A stretch of 16,065 nucleotides of DNA from Pelotomaculum_B sp041645005 (lineage in GTDB: Bacteria; Bacillota; Desulfotomaculia; Desulfotomaculales; Pelotomaculaceae). Both the position numbers and the translations under genes were made by a program. The DNA is taken from the NCBI GenBank assembly GCA_041645005.1, contig JBAZQW010000021.1, positions 1 through 16,065 of the forward strand, in the 5' to 3' direction. Shown one piece after another: positions 1 through 5,883 of this stretch. Below the pieces are notes generated by a model. That model saw only the letters and a program-made list of their open reading frames with translations. It did no database searches and was not told the origin of the DNA. Position 1 is the stretch's first letter. Every line of letters starts with the position of its first letter.

Positions 1-470
1 TTGTATTGCTCTTTATGTTTCCTGTAATGACCATTGCACGAGCTTTTCCACCAATCTTTTGTTTTGCAACAACTTGGTTGTGGAAATGCCTTATGGCATA
101 CTCGTTGGATTCCACATATCTCCTCAACTTCTTTTGAGCCTTTTTAGAGTCAAAGAGGGGATCTTCCTCAATTATTTTTGCTATCTTATAATAGCTACTA
201 ATGGGTAGTGTAGTATTTAAGTACGTCAAGAATAAAGCCCTCTTGAATTGCCTGTTTCATTGTATAGCTGTGGAATGGACGGTGTTTTATTTCATCTTCT
301 TCAGGATAGGCAACCCCAAAGGTTTCAAGGGTTTTATTTTTGGGTGTAGCTGTAAACGCGAAATAGCTTGCGTTTGGCAGCATTTTACGTCCTTCCAATA
401 TCTTGTTTATTTTATCTTCTGTTGTTTCGTCCTCGTCCTTGTGCCTCCAATATATTTTACTGGCTTGCAA
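1..470 (-). pseudogene. Type I restriction enzyme R subunit (HsdR) remnant, frameshifted and partial
   Basis: HsdR is the ATP-dependent translocase/endonuclease subunit of type I restriction systems. The piece at 470-198 carries the helicase-core signature FAFTATPKNKTLETFG and reads on to DVLKYYTT before a stop. The reading then continues without stops from about 202 to the window edge in another frame, with EEDPLFDSKKAQKKLRRYVE and KIGGKARAMVITG, both typical of the sequence that follows the helicase motif in HsdR. One surplus C near 201-203 would account for the shift. No N-terminal nuclease part is visible to the right of 470, where a stop lies just upstream in frame. I read it as an inactive fragment; the left end is cut by the window. 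Family assignment is firm. Decay, rather than a sequencing indel, is inferred from the frameshift together with the missing N-terminus. Confidence 0.8.
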
Positions 471-480
471 GATGTCGAGG

Positions 481-664
481 CACTAAGTTGAGTTAGCAAC
501 AAGCCGTTAGTTAATAATTTCTATTATTAACTTTAAAATCCTCTATGAATTAAATATTGGCGGGAAAGCTGTCAACGAAAGCACTAATAAGTTATACCCG
601 CAGATTTTTAAGAAAGTTAGCATAAAACCAATTTTCTCTTCAAAACCAGTAAACATTTAAAGAA
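481..664. other. Intergenic stretch with possible gene debris
   Basis: No gene with a start codon and ribosome binding site is visible. On the plus strand one frame stays open for about 48 codons (roughly 511-660), containing NIGGKAVNESTNKLYPQ and ending in TAA just before the hairpin at 671-701. It has no ATG, GTG or TTG start of its own, so it could be the tail of a deleted gene or chance. I do not recognise it. Confidence 0.3.
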
Positions 665-711
665 ATAAAAAGAGCCTCCGGGAATTATCTCGGTAGGCTC
701 TAACATTTTTT
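665..711. terminator. Bidirectional intrinsic terminator
   Basis: AGAGCCTCCG (671-680) pairs with CGG-T-AGGCTCT (691-701), with one bulged T and a 10-nt loop. A T-rich run follows on the plus side (about 706-711), and on the minus strand the stem runs into TTTTTATTTCTTT. It sits a few bases past the stop of the minus-strand debris at 715. Confidence 0.75.
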
Positions 712-714
712 CAA

Positions 715-803
715 TTATTTTTCCTTCATCATTGTTAAAGGAATTCCCTTTCGATAGATGTTGATAACGTCGGCATTATCAAGATTGGTGTAACCTTACC
801 ATA
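715..803 (-). pseudogene. C-terminal scrap of an unrecognised gene
   Basis: A short minus-strand frame reads GYTNLDNADVINIYRKG and IPLTMMKEK and stops at 715-717, directly before a terminator. The composition is protein-like and the stop-terminator arrangement suits a real gene end, but an in-frame stop at about 804-806 cuts it off and the upstream bases (RYGKVTP in a neighbouring frame) suggest a frameshift. I do not recognise the family. It may be a relic, like the HsdR fragment nearby, or chance. Confidence 0.3.
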
Positions 804-1016
804 TCTAAACAGTGTTACCTTAAAAATTATTGCAAGCTAAAAACGTCGCCGCCGGTGACAATAAAAATTTTATGAAAGTATACCGGTAGGTGATTGAAAA
901 ATAGTTAAAAATTTGTTAGTCTGGAAACACACAAGAATACCGAATTTCGACACTCTTGGGCTGTGGATAACTTACGTATCTTGTGATGTAGAAAATCGCA
1001 TAGGGGATAAAGTCAA
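804..1016. other. Non-coding stretch before the tRNA fragment
   Basis: About 210 bases with no supported gene on either strand. If the tRNA half at 1049-1109 is an attachment site, this is the extreme right end of the integrated element, where terminal recombinase-binding repeats would be expected. I see none that I can identify. Confidence 0.4.
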
Positions 1017-1109
1017 GCGGGAGTAGGGCTCCGGGGATCGCCTTTTTAACAAGATTCAGGTTCTTGTGCCCGTAAGGGTGTGAAGGTTCAAGTCCTTTCT
1101 GCCGCACCA
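1017..1109 (+). pseudogene. tRNA-Leu(CAG), intact 3' part with a non-canonical 5' half
   Basis: From 1049 rightward the sequence is an orthodox class II tRNA-Leu: anticodon stem CAAGA/TCTTG (1050-1054, 1062-1066), loop TTCAGGT with anticodon CAG at 1057-1059, a long variable arm CCCGTAAGGG, T arm GAAGG-TTCAAGT-CCTTT, acceptor strand CTGCCGC (1099-1105), A and encoded CCA. The 5' part (1017-1048) can supply an imperfect acceptor strand, GCGGGAG, with one G-G clash, but the D arm is not a normal Leu D arm and leaves about six extra bases before the anticodon stem. The simplest reading is that the 3' half is original and the 5' half was replaced by an integrated element. A functional but odd tRNA is less likely. 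Confidence 0.7.
1049..1109. repeat. Candidate attachment site (attR-type tRNA-Leu 3' end)
   Basis: Tyrosine-recombinase elements commonly integrate in the 3' half of a tRNA gene and leave a copy of that half at the far end. Here the conserved block starts at the anticodon stem, the original terminator is still attached on the right, and restriction-gene debris lies on the left. The partner copy would be outside the window, so the direct repeat itself is not seen. Confidence 0.5.
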
Positions 1110-1134
1110 TACTTTAAAGCCAAGGTTGAAAGAC

Positions 1135-1170
1135 AATCTCCTGTGTGAAATAAAAACACAGGGGATTTTT
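1135..1170 (+). terminator. Intrinsic terminator downstream of tRNA-Leu
   Basis: A 12-bp stem, AATCTCCTGTGT (1135-1146) with ACACAGGGGATT (1156-1167), includes one G-T pair and a 9-nt loop, and runs into a T tract at 1166-1170. It lies 25 bases after the tRNA CCA end and reads on the plus strand. The minus strand has no T tract here, so it is not obviously the terminator of the small gene at 1175-1357. Confidence 0.8.
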
Positions 1171-1174
1171 GTTC

Positions 1175-1357
1175 CTATAATAAAGATTGAAACAGCCTGG
1201 AAATGAAGTAAGTAACAGCGGCCAGACAAAAACAATATCCTATTACTCTTTCTATTTCCGTGTCATCTTTCTCCAACCAGCATAACAACTTTTCGATAAC
1301 GCAAAAATCAGTTTTCAAATTTATCATGGCACTATCTTCTTTCCAGACTCTTTCCAT
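1175..1357 (-). CDS. Small membrane protein under apparent LexA control
   Basis: This encodes 60 residues from ATG at 1357. The start is supported by a strong ribosome binding site, AGGGGGGAG, nine bases upstream. The first 38 residues are charged (MERVWKEDSAM, then WLEKDDTEIER), followed by one hydrophobic segment at about 39-60 (VIGYCFCLAAVTYFISRLFQ) with Cys43 and Cys45; it has no signal-peptide cleavage site that I can see. It therefore probably sits in the membrane with a cytoplasmic N-terminal part. It is the first gene behind a consensus promoter that carries a LexA box. Known SOS-induced small membrane proteins include cell-division inhibitors (YneA/SosA/ChiA-like) and toxins of the TisB kind, but I see no sequence match to any of them and no LysM motif. 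Function unknown; that it is a real gene is well supported by the promoter and ribosome binding site. Confidence 0.7.
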   Translation of the reverse strand: MERVWKEDSAMINLKTDFCVIEKLLCWLEKDDTEIERVIGYCFCLAAVTYFISRLFQSLL

Positions 1358-1398
1358 AAAAAGATTCTCCCCCCTGATGCGTACATATGTTTGTGTTT

Positions 1399-1427
1399 AT
1401 ATTACTAGCGAACGTTAGTTCTGTCAA
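1399..1427 (-). promoter_or_regulatory. Consensus sigma-A promoter of the small membrane protein gene
   Basis: On the minus strand: -35 TTGACA (1427-1422), a 17-base spacer, and -10 TAATAT (1404-1399). Transcription would start near 1391-1393, leaving about 35 bases before the ATG at 1357. The -35 is perfect and the -10 differs from TATAAT in two bases, so unrepressed expression should be high. Confidence 0.85.
1410..1421. promoter_or_regulatory. LexA (DinR) operator
   Basis: GAACGTTAGTTC has the form GAAC-N4-GTTC, the core of the Firmicute SOS box. It occupies the promoter spacer directly next to the -35 hexamer, an ideal place for repression. I saw no other GAAC-N4-GTTC in the window. Confidence 0.8.
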
Positions 1428-1447
1428 GTATTATTTTTATTCTTATT

Positions 1448-1480
1448 GGAATACTTAAGAAGTGTAATTTGCGGTATTCC
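1448..1480 (+). repeat. 7-bp inverted repeat upstream of the DUF1540 gene
   Basis: GGAATAC (1448-1454) and GTATTCC (1474-1480) are exact reverse complements separated by 19 bases, ending about 16 bases before the ribosome binding site. It could be an operator or a hairpin in the leader. No clear sigma-A promoter is visible; DUF1540 genes are sometimes linked to sporulation, but I cannot assign a sporulation sigma site with confidence. Confidence 0.35.
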
Positions 1481-1512
1481 TGAATTAATCTAAATTTAAG
1501 GAGGTGGATTTC

Positions 1513-1659
1513 TTGGCCCAAGTAAAGTGTACGGTCAGTGAGTGCAATTTTAATAAAGATGTGCTTTGCAGCGCTCCAATGATTGAGGTTACACGCAACC
1601 ACATTCAGAGCGCCGCCAAGTCCGACCAAACCAAATGTGAAACTTTCAAAAAAAAGTAG
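1513..1659 (+). CDS. DUF1540 small cysteine-rich protein
   Basis: A 48-residue protein starting at TTG 1513, with ribosome binding site AAGGAGGTGG ending five bases upstream. The sequence shows the DUF1540 pattern: KCTVSEC, then N followed by a third Cys in LCSAPMIEVT, and a final KCETF, giving four cysteines (6, 11, 19, 42) that could bind a metal. The family is common in Firmicutes and many members occur in spore-formers; its biochemical role is unknown. It stands alone, followed by its own terminator, and is divergent from the LexA-controlled gene on the left, with about 90 bases between the LexA box and this start. The size and motif leave little doubt about the family. The gene is short enough that automatic annotation may miss it. 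Confidence 0.88.
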   Translation: MAQVKCTVSECNFNKDVLCSAPMIEVTRNHIQSAAKSDQTKCETFKKK

Positions 1660-1666
1660 TCTAAAA

Positions 1667-1699
1667 AGAACCAGCCGCAAAAATGGCTGGTTCTATTAT
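1667..1699 (+). terminator. Intrinsic terminator of the DUF1540 gene
   Basis: A perfect 10-bp stem, AGAACCAGCC (1667-1676) with GGCTGGTTCT (1685-1694), 8-nt loop, followed by ATTATTATT, beginning seven bases after the stop codon. Confidence 0.8.
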
Positions 1700-1757
1700 T
1701 ATTGTCACATTTTAAAAACCCTCAAAATAAACTATTTTACCTGGGGGTGATTAAAAA

Positions 1758-2747
1758 TTGACAATGCTGGCTAATGGAATATTTGAAGGAGGCGGCGTAA
1801 AAGCGTTTGCCATGCTTGGCGCCGTCTACGAGGCCGAGAGAAGAGGCTATACCTGGGTTAATGTCGCCGGCACCTCTGCCGGGGCTATCATTGCCTCATT
1901 TGTGGCAGCGGGGTATACAGCTGAGGAAATCAAGGAACTGGTGTGGAGTCTTGACTTCAAACAGTTCAAGGACAAGGACTGGCTTGGACAGATTCCCTAT
2001 GTGGGGCCTGCTCTGAGACTATGGTTTAAAAACGGTTTATATAAGGCCGGCTTTCTTGAAAAATGGGTCAGGGGCAATCTGGCCGCTAAAGGAGTATCCA
2101 CTTTCAAGGATCTTGTCCTTAAAGATTTTGAAAACGATCCTAAATGCCGCTATAAACTTGTGGTTATAGCCACTGATGTTTTCAGGCGAAAGCTTTTGAG
2201 GCTGCCTTGTGACATGAAAGATTACAATATCAACCCCGATAACCTTGATGTAGCTGCGGCGGTGAGGATGAGCGCCAATCTGCCATTCTTTTACGAGCCA
2301 TACACACTACCTTATTTTGAAAACAAAAAATGTAAACGATATAGTTATATAATAGATGGTGGAGTTTTGAGCAACTTCCCGGTCTGGATTTTTGACGGGG
2401 AAAAGATGCCGCCCTGGCCCACCTTTGGCTTTAAGATTGTAGAACCTGAAGACAGCGCACCCTCCCGTATCTATAACCCCTTTGACCTTTTTAAAGCAAC
2501 GCTGACAACCATGCTTGAAGCCCACGACAGACTTTTTGAGTTGGACCCCAAGAGCAGCGTCCGGACAATTTCCATACCCTCCCTCGGAGTCAAAACAACT
2601 GACTTTGATACAATTGACAAGCAGAAAGAGAATTTGTTCCTGTCCGGCACGCAGGCGGCGAGAAACTTCTTTGAGGGCTGGAATTTTGAGTCCTATAAAA
2701 TGCTTTATTACAACCCTGCATCGTCGAGACCGGCTTCCGGCAAATAA
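1758..2747 (+). CDS. Patatin-like phospholipase
   Basis: A 329-residue serine lipid acyl hydrolase of the patatin/RssA family, cytoplasmic by appearance (no signal peptide). The family cleaves acyl chains from phospholipids with a Ser-Asp dyad. Visible motifs: oxyanion-hole glycines EGGGVK (10-15), nucleophile elbow GTSAG (38-42, Ser40), and the second catalytic motif DGG (200-202, Asp200) in IIDGGVLSNFP. All catalytic parts are present. TTG at 1758 is preferred because GGGGGTGA lies seven bases before it; ATG at 1764 is two codons in and less well spaced. The gene appears monocistronic, flanked by the DUF1540 terminator and by the promoter at 2765. A weak TTGTCA at 1702 might be a -35 element but has no good -10. 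The substrate cannot be told from the sequence. Confidence 0.9.
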   Translation: MTMLANGIFEGGGVKAFAMLGAVYEAERRGYTWVNVAGTSAGAIIASFVAAGYTAEEIKELVWSLDFKQFKDKDWLGQIPYVGPALRLWFKNGLYKAGFLEKWVRGNLAAKGVSTFKDLVLKDFENDPKCRYKLVVIATDVFRRKLLRLPCDMKDYNINPDNLDVAAAVRMSANLPFFYEPYTLPYFENKKCKRYSYIIDGGVLSNFPVWIFDGEKMPPWPTFGFKIVEPEDSAPSRIYNPFDLFKATLTTMLEAHDRLFELDPKSSVRTISIPSLGVKTTDFDTIDKQKENLFLSGTQAARNFFEGWNFESYKMLYYNPASSRPASGK

Positions 2748-2764
2748 CCCGCTGGTAAAAAGGT

Positions 2765-2793
2765 TTGACATTTCTCTGTCTCAAAGTTAATAT
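2765..2793 (+). promoter_or_regulatory. Consensus sigma-A promoter upstream of the DUF711 gene
   Basis: TTGACA (2765-2770), 17-base spacer, TAATAT (2788-2793). The start site would be near 2800, giving a leader of roughly 90 bases. Confidence 0.8.
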
Positions 2794-2844
2794 TATTTCA
2801 AGATCAACACCCCTTAAGGTCACACGTTTTTTCTTATTACCAGT

Positions 2845-2872
2845 GAAGCTGCGAGACAGCTTTAATTTTTTT
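2845..2872 (+). terminator. Terminator-like hairpin in the leader of the DUF711 gene
   Basis: GAAGCTG (2845-2851) pairs with CAGCTTT (2857-2863) around loop CGAGA, followed by AA and seven T (2866-2872). It lies between the promoter at 2765-2793 and the ribosome binding site at 2875-2881, so it can act as an attenuator; it may also end patatin transcripts. CCCCTT at 2810-2815 could pair with AAGGGG of the ribosome binding site. Confidence 0.55.
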
Positions 2873-2883
2873 ACAAGGGGGCT

Positions 2884-3788
2884 ATGCCAATGCAAGCAAA
2901 AACAAAAAAAGAAGATTCCAAAGGCAACAGGCCATAAAAAAGACTGCGGAACTTACGGCGGACCGCGACGGGCTTGGCTGCGCCAAACTGGTGGTATTCG
3001 CCAACGTGCCTGAAGACAACCCCTTCATGGCGGGCGCCTTTCACGGCATAGGTGAGCCTGAGTGTGTTATTAACGTGGGCGTCAGCGGCCCCGGTATGGT
3101 TAAAAAAGCCGTTGAAACAGTAGAAGGCGAAGATTTTGGCATTCTGGCCGAAACCATCAAGAAAACCGCTTTCAAGATAACCAGGATGGGGGAACTGGTC
3201 GGGCGCGCCGCCGCCCGCAAGCTGGGTGTTCCTTTTGGTATCGTTGACATATCGCTCGCTCCCACCCCGGCCATTGGAGACAGCGTCGCCGAGATACTGG
3301 AGTCGATGGGACTTGAACGCTGCGGCACACATGGAACCACCGCCGCCCTGGCGCTTTTAAACGACGCTGTAAAAAAAGGCGGGGCCATGGCTTCATCTTA
3401 TGTGGGAGGACTGTCAGGCGCCTTCATTCCGGTCAGCGAGGACGCCGGCATGATCCGGGCAGTTGAGGCCGGCTCATTAACCCTGGATAAACTAGAGGCC
3501 ATGACTTGCGTGTGCTCTGTCGGGCTGGATATGATCGCCGTTCCGGGTGATACCTCCGCTGAAACCATTGCCGCTATTATCGCCGACGAAGCCGCAATTG
3601 GCGTGATTAATAAGAAAACAACCGCTGTACGCTTGATCCCGGCGGTAAATAAGAGAGTTGGCGATTATGTGGAATACGGGGGTCTTCTCGGCAGGGCTCC
3701 GGTGATGCCGGTAAAGCCGTTTTCATCAGCGGCATTCGTCCGCCGGGGAGGACGCATCCCCGCACCCATATGTAGTTTAACAAACTAA
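2884..3788 (+). pseudogene. N-terminally truncated DUF711 (UPF0210, PFL-like) protein
   Basis: The DUF711 reading frame runs from GCC at 2931 to TAA at 3788 (285 codons) and is recognisable by AELTADRDGLGCAKLVVFAN, EDNPFMAGAFHG, GEPECVINVGVSGPG and the C-terminal PVKPFSSAAF. Family members are about 450 residues, so roughly the first 170 are missing; the C-terminus is complete. The frame has no ATG, GTG or TTG start between its upstream stop (2844) and GTG 2991, which lies inside a conserved strand. The only starts with a ribosome binding site (AAGGGGG, 2875-2881) are ATG 2884 and better-spaced ATG 2890, in another frame that stops at 2935-2937. A -1 slip on A AAA AAA (2904-2910) would join the two exactly. 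The function of the family is unknown. I favour a deletion pseudogene, but the intact promoter and open frame leave expression possible. Confidence 0.75.
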
Positions 3789-3812
3789 TATATTAATAAC
3801 GATCCTAAACTA

Positions 3813-3857
3813 AAAACCTTCTTCTGCCGAATACATCACCGCAGAAAAAGGTTTTTT
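3813..3857. terminator. Bidirectional terminator between convergent DUF711 and yjbQ
   Basis: AAAACCTT-C-TTCTGC (3813-3827) pairs with GCAGAA-A-AAGGTTTT (3841-3855), one internal mismatch, 13-nt loop. T tracts follow on both strands, so it can end both convergent genes. Confidence 0.8.
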
Positions 3858-3887
3858 CTTATCTCTGAATTATGTGATCACAATATC

Positions 3888-4295
3888 TTATTCTTCTATA
3901 ATTTTGACCAGGACCTTCCTCTGCCGTGGGCCGTCGAATTCGCTGAAATAGATACCCTGCCAGGTTCCCAAAAGAAGCCTGCCTCCGGTGATAAAAACAG
4001 AAAGGGAAACACCGAAAAGTGATGATTTGATATGCGCCGCCGAGTTTCCTTCCAGGTGCCTGTATCCGTCATTTAAAGGCACTATTTTTTTCAGTTCCAT
4101 AAGCATGTCCTCAACAACGGTTGGATCGGCGTTCTCGTTGATAGTCAACCCCGCGGTGGTATGCGGGGTAAAGATCCGTACCGTACCCTCTTTGACACCG
4201 CTCTGCGACACGATACGTTCCACTTCGGCGGTAATGTCTACTAAATGGTTTCTTTCTTGCGTCTGCACCACCATGGTATGTAATTTTGCCGCCAT
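3888..4295 (-). CDS. yjbQ: YjbQ family protein (UPF0047)
   Basis: A 135-residue protein, the usual full length. Family marks are FTPHTTAGLTINENADP, the His-rich stretch GYRHLEGNSAAHIKSS, and the C-terminal GTWQGIYFSEFDGPR. Members form small cytoplasmic trimers; the E. coli protein can promote thiamine-phosphate formation at low level, hence the annotation secondary thiamine-phosphate synthase, but its true role is unsettled. ATG 4295 is supported by AAGGCGGTG five bases upstream. It follows hydG in the same direction but is separated by a hairpin terminator and has its own promoter at 4359-4387, so it is probably independent of hydrogenase maturation. Confidence 0.92.
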   Translation of the reverse strand: MAAKLHTMVVQTQERNHLVDITAEVERIVSQSGVKEGTVRIFTPHTTAGLTINENADPTVVEDMLMELKKIVPLNDGYRHLEGNSAAHIKSSLFGVSLSVFITGGRLLLGTWQGIYFSEFDGPRQRKVLVKIIEE

Positions 4296-4358
4296 GACTT
4301 CACCGCCTTAAGCTGATATTTTGAGCTATAAATTCAAAACTTTATGTGAGACAATTTT

Positions 4359-4387
4359 TTTATACCACCTGAGCTGGCTCAAGTCAA
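4359..4387 (-). promoter_or_regulatory. yjbQ promoter with a palindrome in the spacer
   Basis: On the minus strand: TTGACT (4387-4382), 17-base spacer, TATAAA (4364-4359). The spacer contains TGAGC-CA-GCTCA (4381-4370), an inverted repeat with 5-bp arms abutting the -35, positioned as an operator would be. The binding protein is unknown. Confidence 0.7.
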
Positions 4388-4412
4388 ATAATAATGTTGC
4401 CTTCAAAATAAA

Positions 4413-4446
4413 ATCATCCTGCCGCTTACCCAGGATGATCATTATT
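4413..4446. terminator. Terminator of the maturation operon, downstream of hydG
   Basis: A perfect 9-bp stem, ATCATCCTG (4413-4421) with CAGGATGAT (4431-4439), 9-nt loop. On the minus strand it is followed by TTTTATTTT about 30 bases after the hydG stop; the plus side is T-rich as well. Confidence 0.7.
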
Positions 4447-4470
4447 TTTTGTGCCGGGGAAAATCATATC

Positions 4471-5877
4471 CTAAAAGTAAAAATCTCTGGTCCCCAGGCT
4501 TATCTGCTCCAGTCTTTGCGCAGCTTTGTTTTTCACCGACCGTTTGCCGACCAGTTTGAGGTGTTTGGATATGGTATCCTCCCCTATTTCCCTCGTTTCT
4601 GGTGTGGCATAGTCCAATAAAAATTCTTTAAATGTTAGAATGGCGTTAGGCTGGCAAACATTTTGAATCTGCCCGCTCTTAGCCAGGGCCATAAAACGGT
4701 CGCCTGTTCGCCCGCTGCGATAGCAGGCTGTGCAAAAGCTCGGGATATAACCGGACTTACATACGCTTCTGACTATTTCGTCCAAACTGCGGTGGTCATC
4801 CACAGCGAACTGCGGCGCCTGCTCATCTTTATTAGTGCCGTTCTTTTCCCTGCAGTAACCTCCTACTCCCGTGCAGGACCCGGCGCTCAGTTGGGATATA
4901 CCGACTGATATCAATTCATCACGGAATTGTGCACCCTCACGGGTGGATAAAATGATGCCGGTATAGGGCACAGCCAGCCGGAAAATAGCAATTATCTTTT
5001 TAAAGTCCTCGTCTGAAACAAGATGCGGGAAATCCTCCAGGGTTACACCATGCGCGGGTCTCATACGGGGAACGGAAATTGTGTGCGGGCCTACTCCAAA
5101 CACTTCTTCCAGGTGCAGGGCATGGAGCAGCAAAGCCAGGACTTCATACTTGTAATCGTACAAACCAAAAAGCACGCCCGAACCGACATCATCAATACCA
5201 CCCTCCATAGCCCTGTCAAAGGCACAGGTATGCCAGTCATAGTCCCTCTTGGGCCCGGAAGGGTGCATCTTTGCGTAAGTTGTTCTGTGGTAGGTTTCCT
5301 GGAATAGAATGTAAGTGCCGATCTTGGCTTCCTTCAGGCGCCTGTAGTTTTCAACCGTGGTAGCGGCTATGTTTACGTTAACCCGCCTGATGCTGCCGTT
5401 TTTTTCTTTTACTGAATAGATAGTGTCCAGAGCATCTGTTACATAATCGATTGGGCAGTTTTTGGGGTCTTCCCCGCATTCCAGGGCCAGGCGTTTGTGG
5501 CCCATTTCCTCCAGCACCGCAACCTCTTCCTTGATTTCCTCCATGGTTAGCTTGCACCTGCCGAATTTATTATCACGCCGGTAGCCGCAGTAAACACAAT
5601 TATTGATGCAGTAGTCGCTGATATATAAAGGCGCAAAGAACACCAGCCGCTTTCCGTAAATCTTTTCTTTAATCTGGCTGGCTGTCCGGTAAATATGATC
5701 CAGGAGAACCGGGTCGTCAACCTGCAGTAGTACCGCTACTTCGTCTGGAGTCAAGCCGCTTGAGAGAGCAGCCTTTTCAATAATTCTTTGGGTCTCTTCC
5801 CTGGAAGCGGTTTTTGCCTTCTCCAATAATCCGAAAATCAACTCGTCATTAATGAAACTAGCTTCTGACACGGCCAC
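4471..5877 (-). CDS. hydG: [FeFe]-hydrogenase H-cluster maturase HydG
   Basis: A radical SAM tyrosine lyase of 468 residues that splits tyrosine to p-cresol and dehydroglycine and converts the latter to CO and cyanide, delivering an Fe(CO)2(CN) unit for the H-cluster. The radical SAM cluster motif CX3CX2C is CINNCVYC (Cys90, 94, 97). The HydG-specific C-terminal cluster motif CX2CX22C is present at Cys382, Cys385 and Cys408, which separates it from ThiH. The start is GTG 5877, behind AGGAGGAG embedded in the end of hydE, only six bases after its stop; the two are clearly co-transcribed. It is the last gene of the unit, and a terminator follows. All key residues are present, so it should be active. 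Confidence 0.96.
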   Translation of the reverse strand: MAVSEASFINDELIFGLLEKAKTASREETQRIIEKAALSSGLTPDEVAVLLQVDDPVLLDHIYRTASQIKEKIYGKRLVFFAPLYISDYCINNCVYCGYRRDNKFGRCKLTMEEIKEEVAVLEEMGHKRLALECGEDPKNCPIDYVTDALDTIYSVKEKNGSIRRVNVNIAATTVENYRRLKEAKIGTYILFQETYHRTTYAKMHPSGPKRDYDWHTCAFDRAMEGGIDDVGSGVLFGLYDYKYEVLALLLHALHLEEVFGVGPHTISVPRMRPAHGVTLEDFPHLVSDEDFKKIIAIFRLAVPYTGIILSTREGAQFRDELISVGISQLSAGSCTGVGGYCREKNGTNKDEQAPQFAVDDHRSLDEIVRSVCKSGYIPSFCTACYRSGRTGDRFMALAKSGQIQNVCQPNAILTFKEFLLDYATPETREIGEDTISKHLKLVGKRSVKNKAAQRLEQISLGTRDFYF

Positions 5878-5883
5878 AAAAAA

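Noticed and set aside
201..491. A plus-strand frame of 96 codons opposite the HsdR fragment
   Set aside because: The minus strand carries unmistakable HsdR motifs; the plus frame is its shadow.
916..1110. A 64-residue minus-strand frame beginning MVRQKGLEPSHPYGHKN
   Set aside because: Its first part is the reverse complement of the tRNA-Leu 3' half; this is a well-known spurious translation of tRNA-Leu genes.
1401..1660. A minus-strand frame covering the LexA box and the DUF1540 gene
   Set aside because: The plus strand encodes a DUF1540 protein with a strong ribosome binding site and terminator; the minus frame runs through the promoter.
2307..2771. Long minus-strand frames opposite the patatin gene, and similar long frames opposite the DUF711, hyd and hemL genes
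   Set aside because: They overlap genes with clear catalytic motifs, have no ribosome binding sites and no recognisable motifs.
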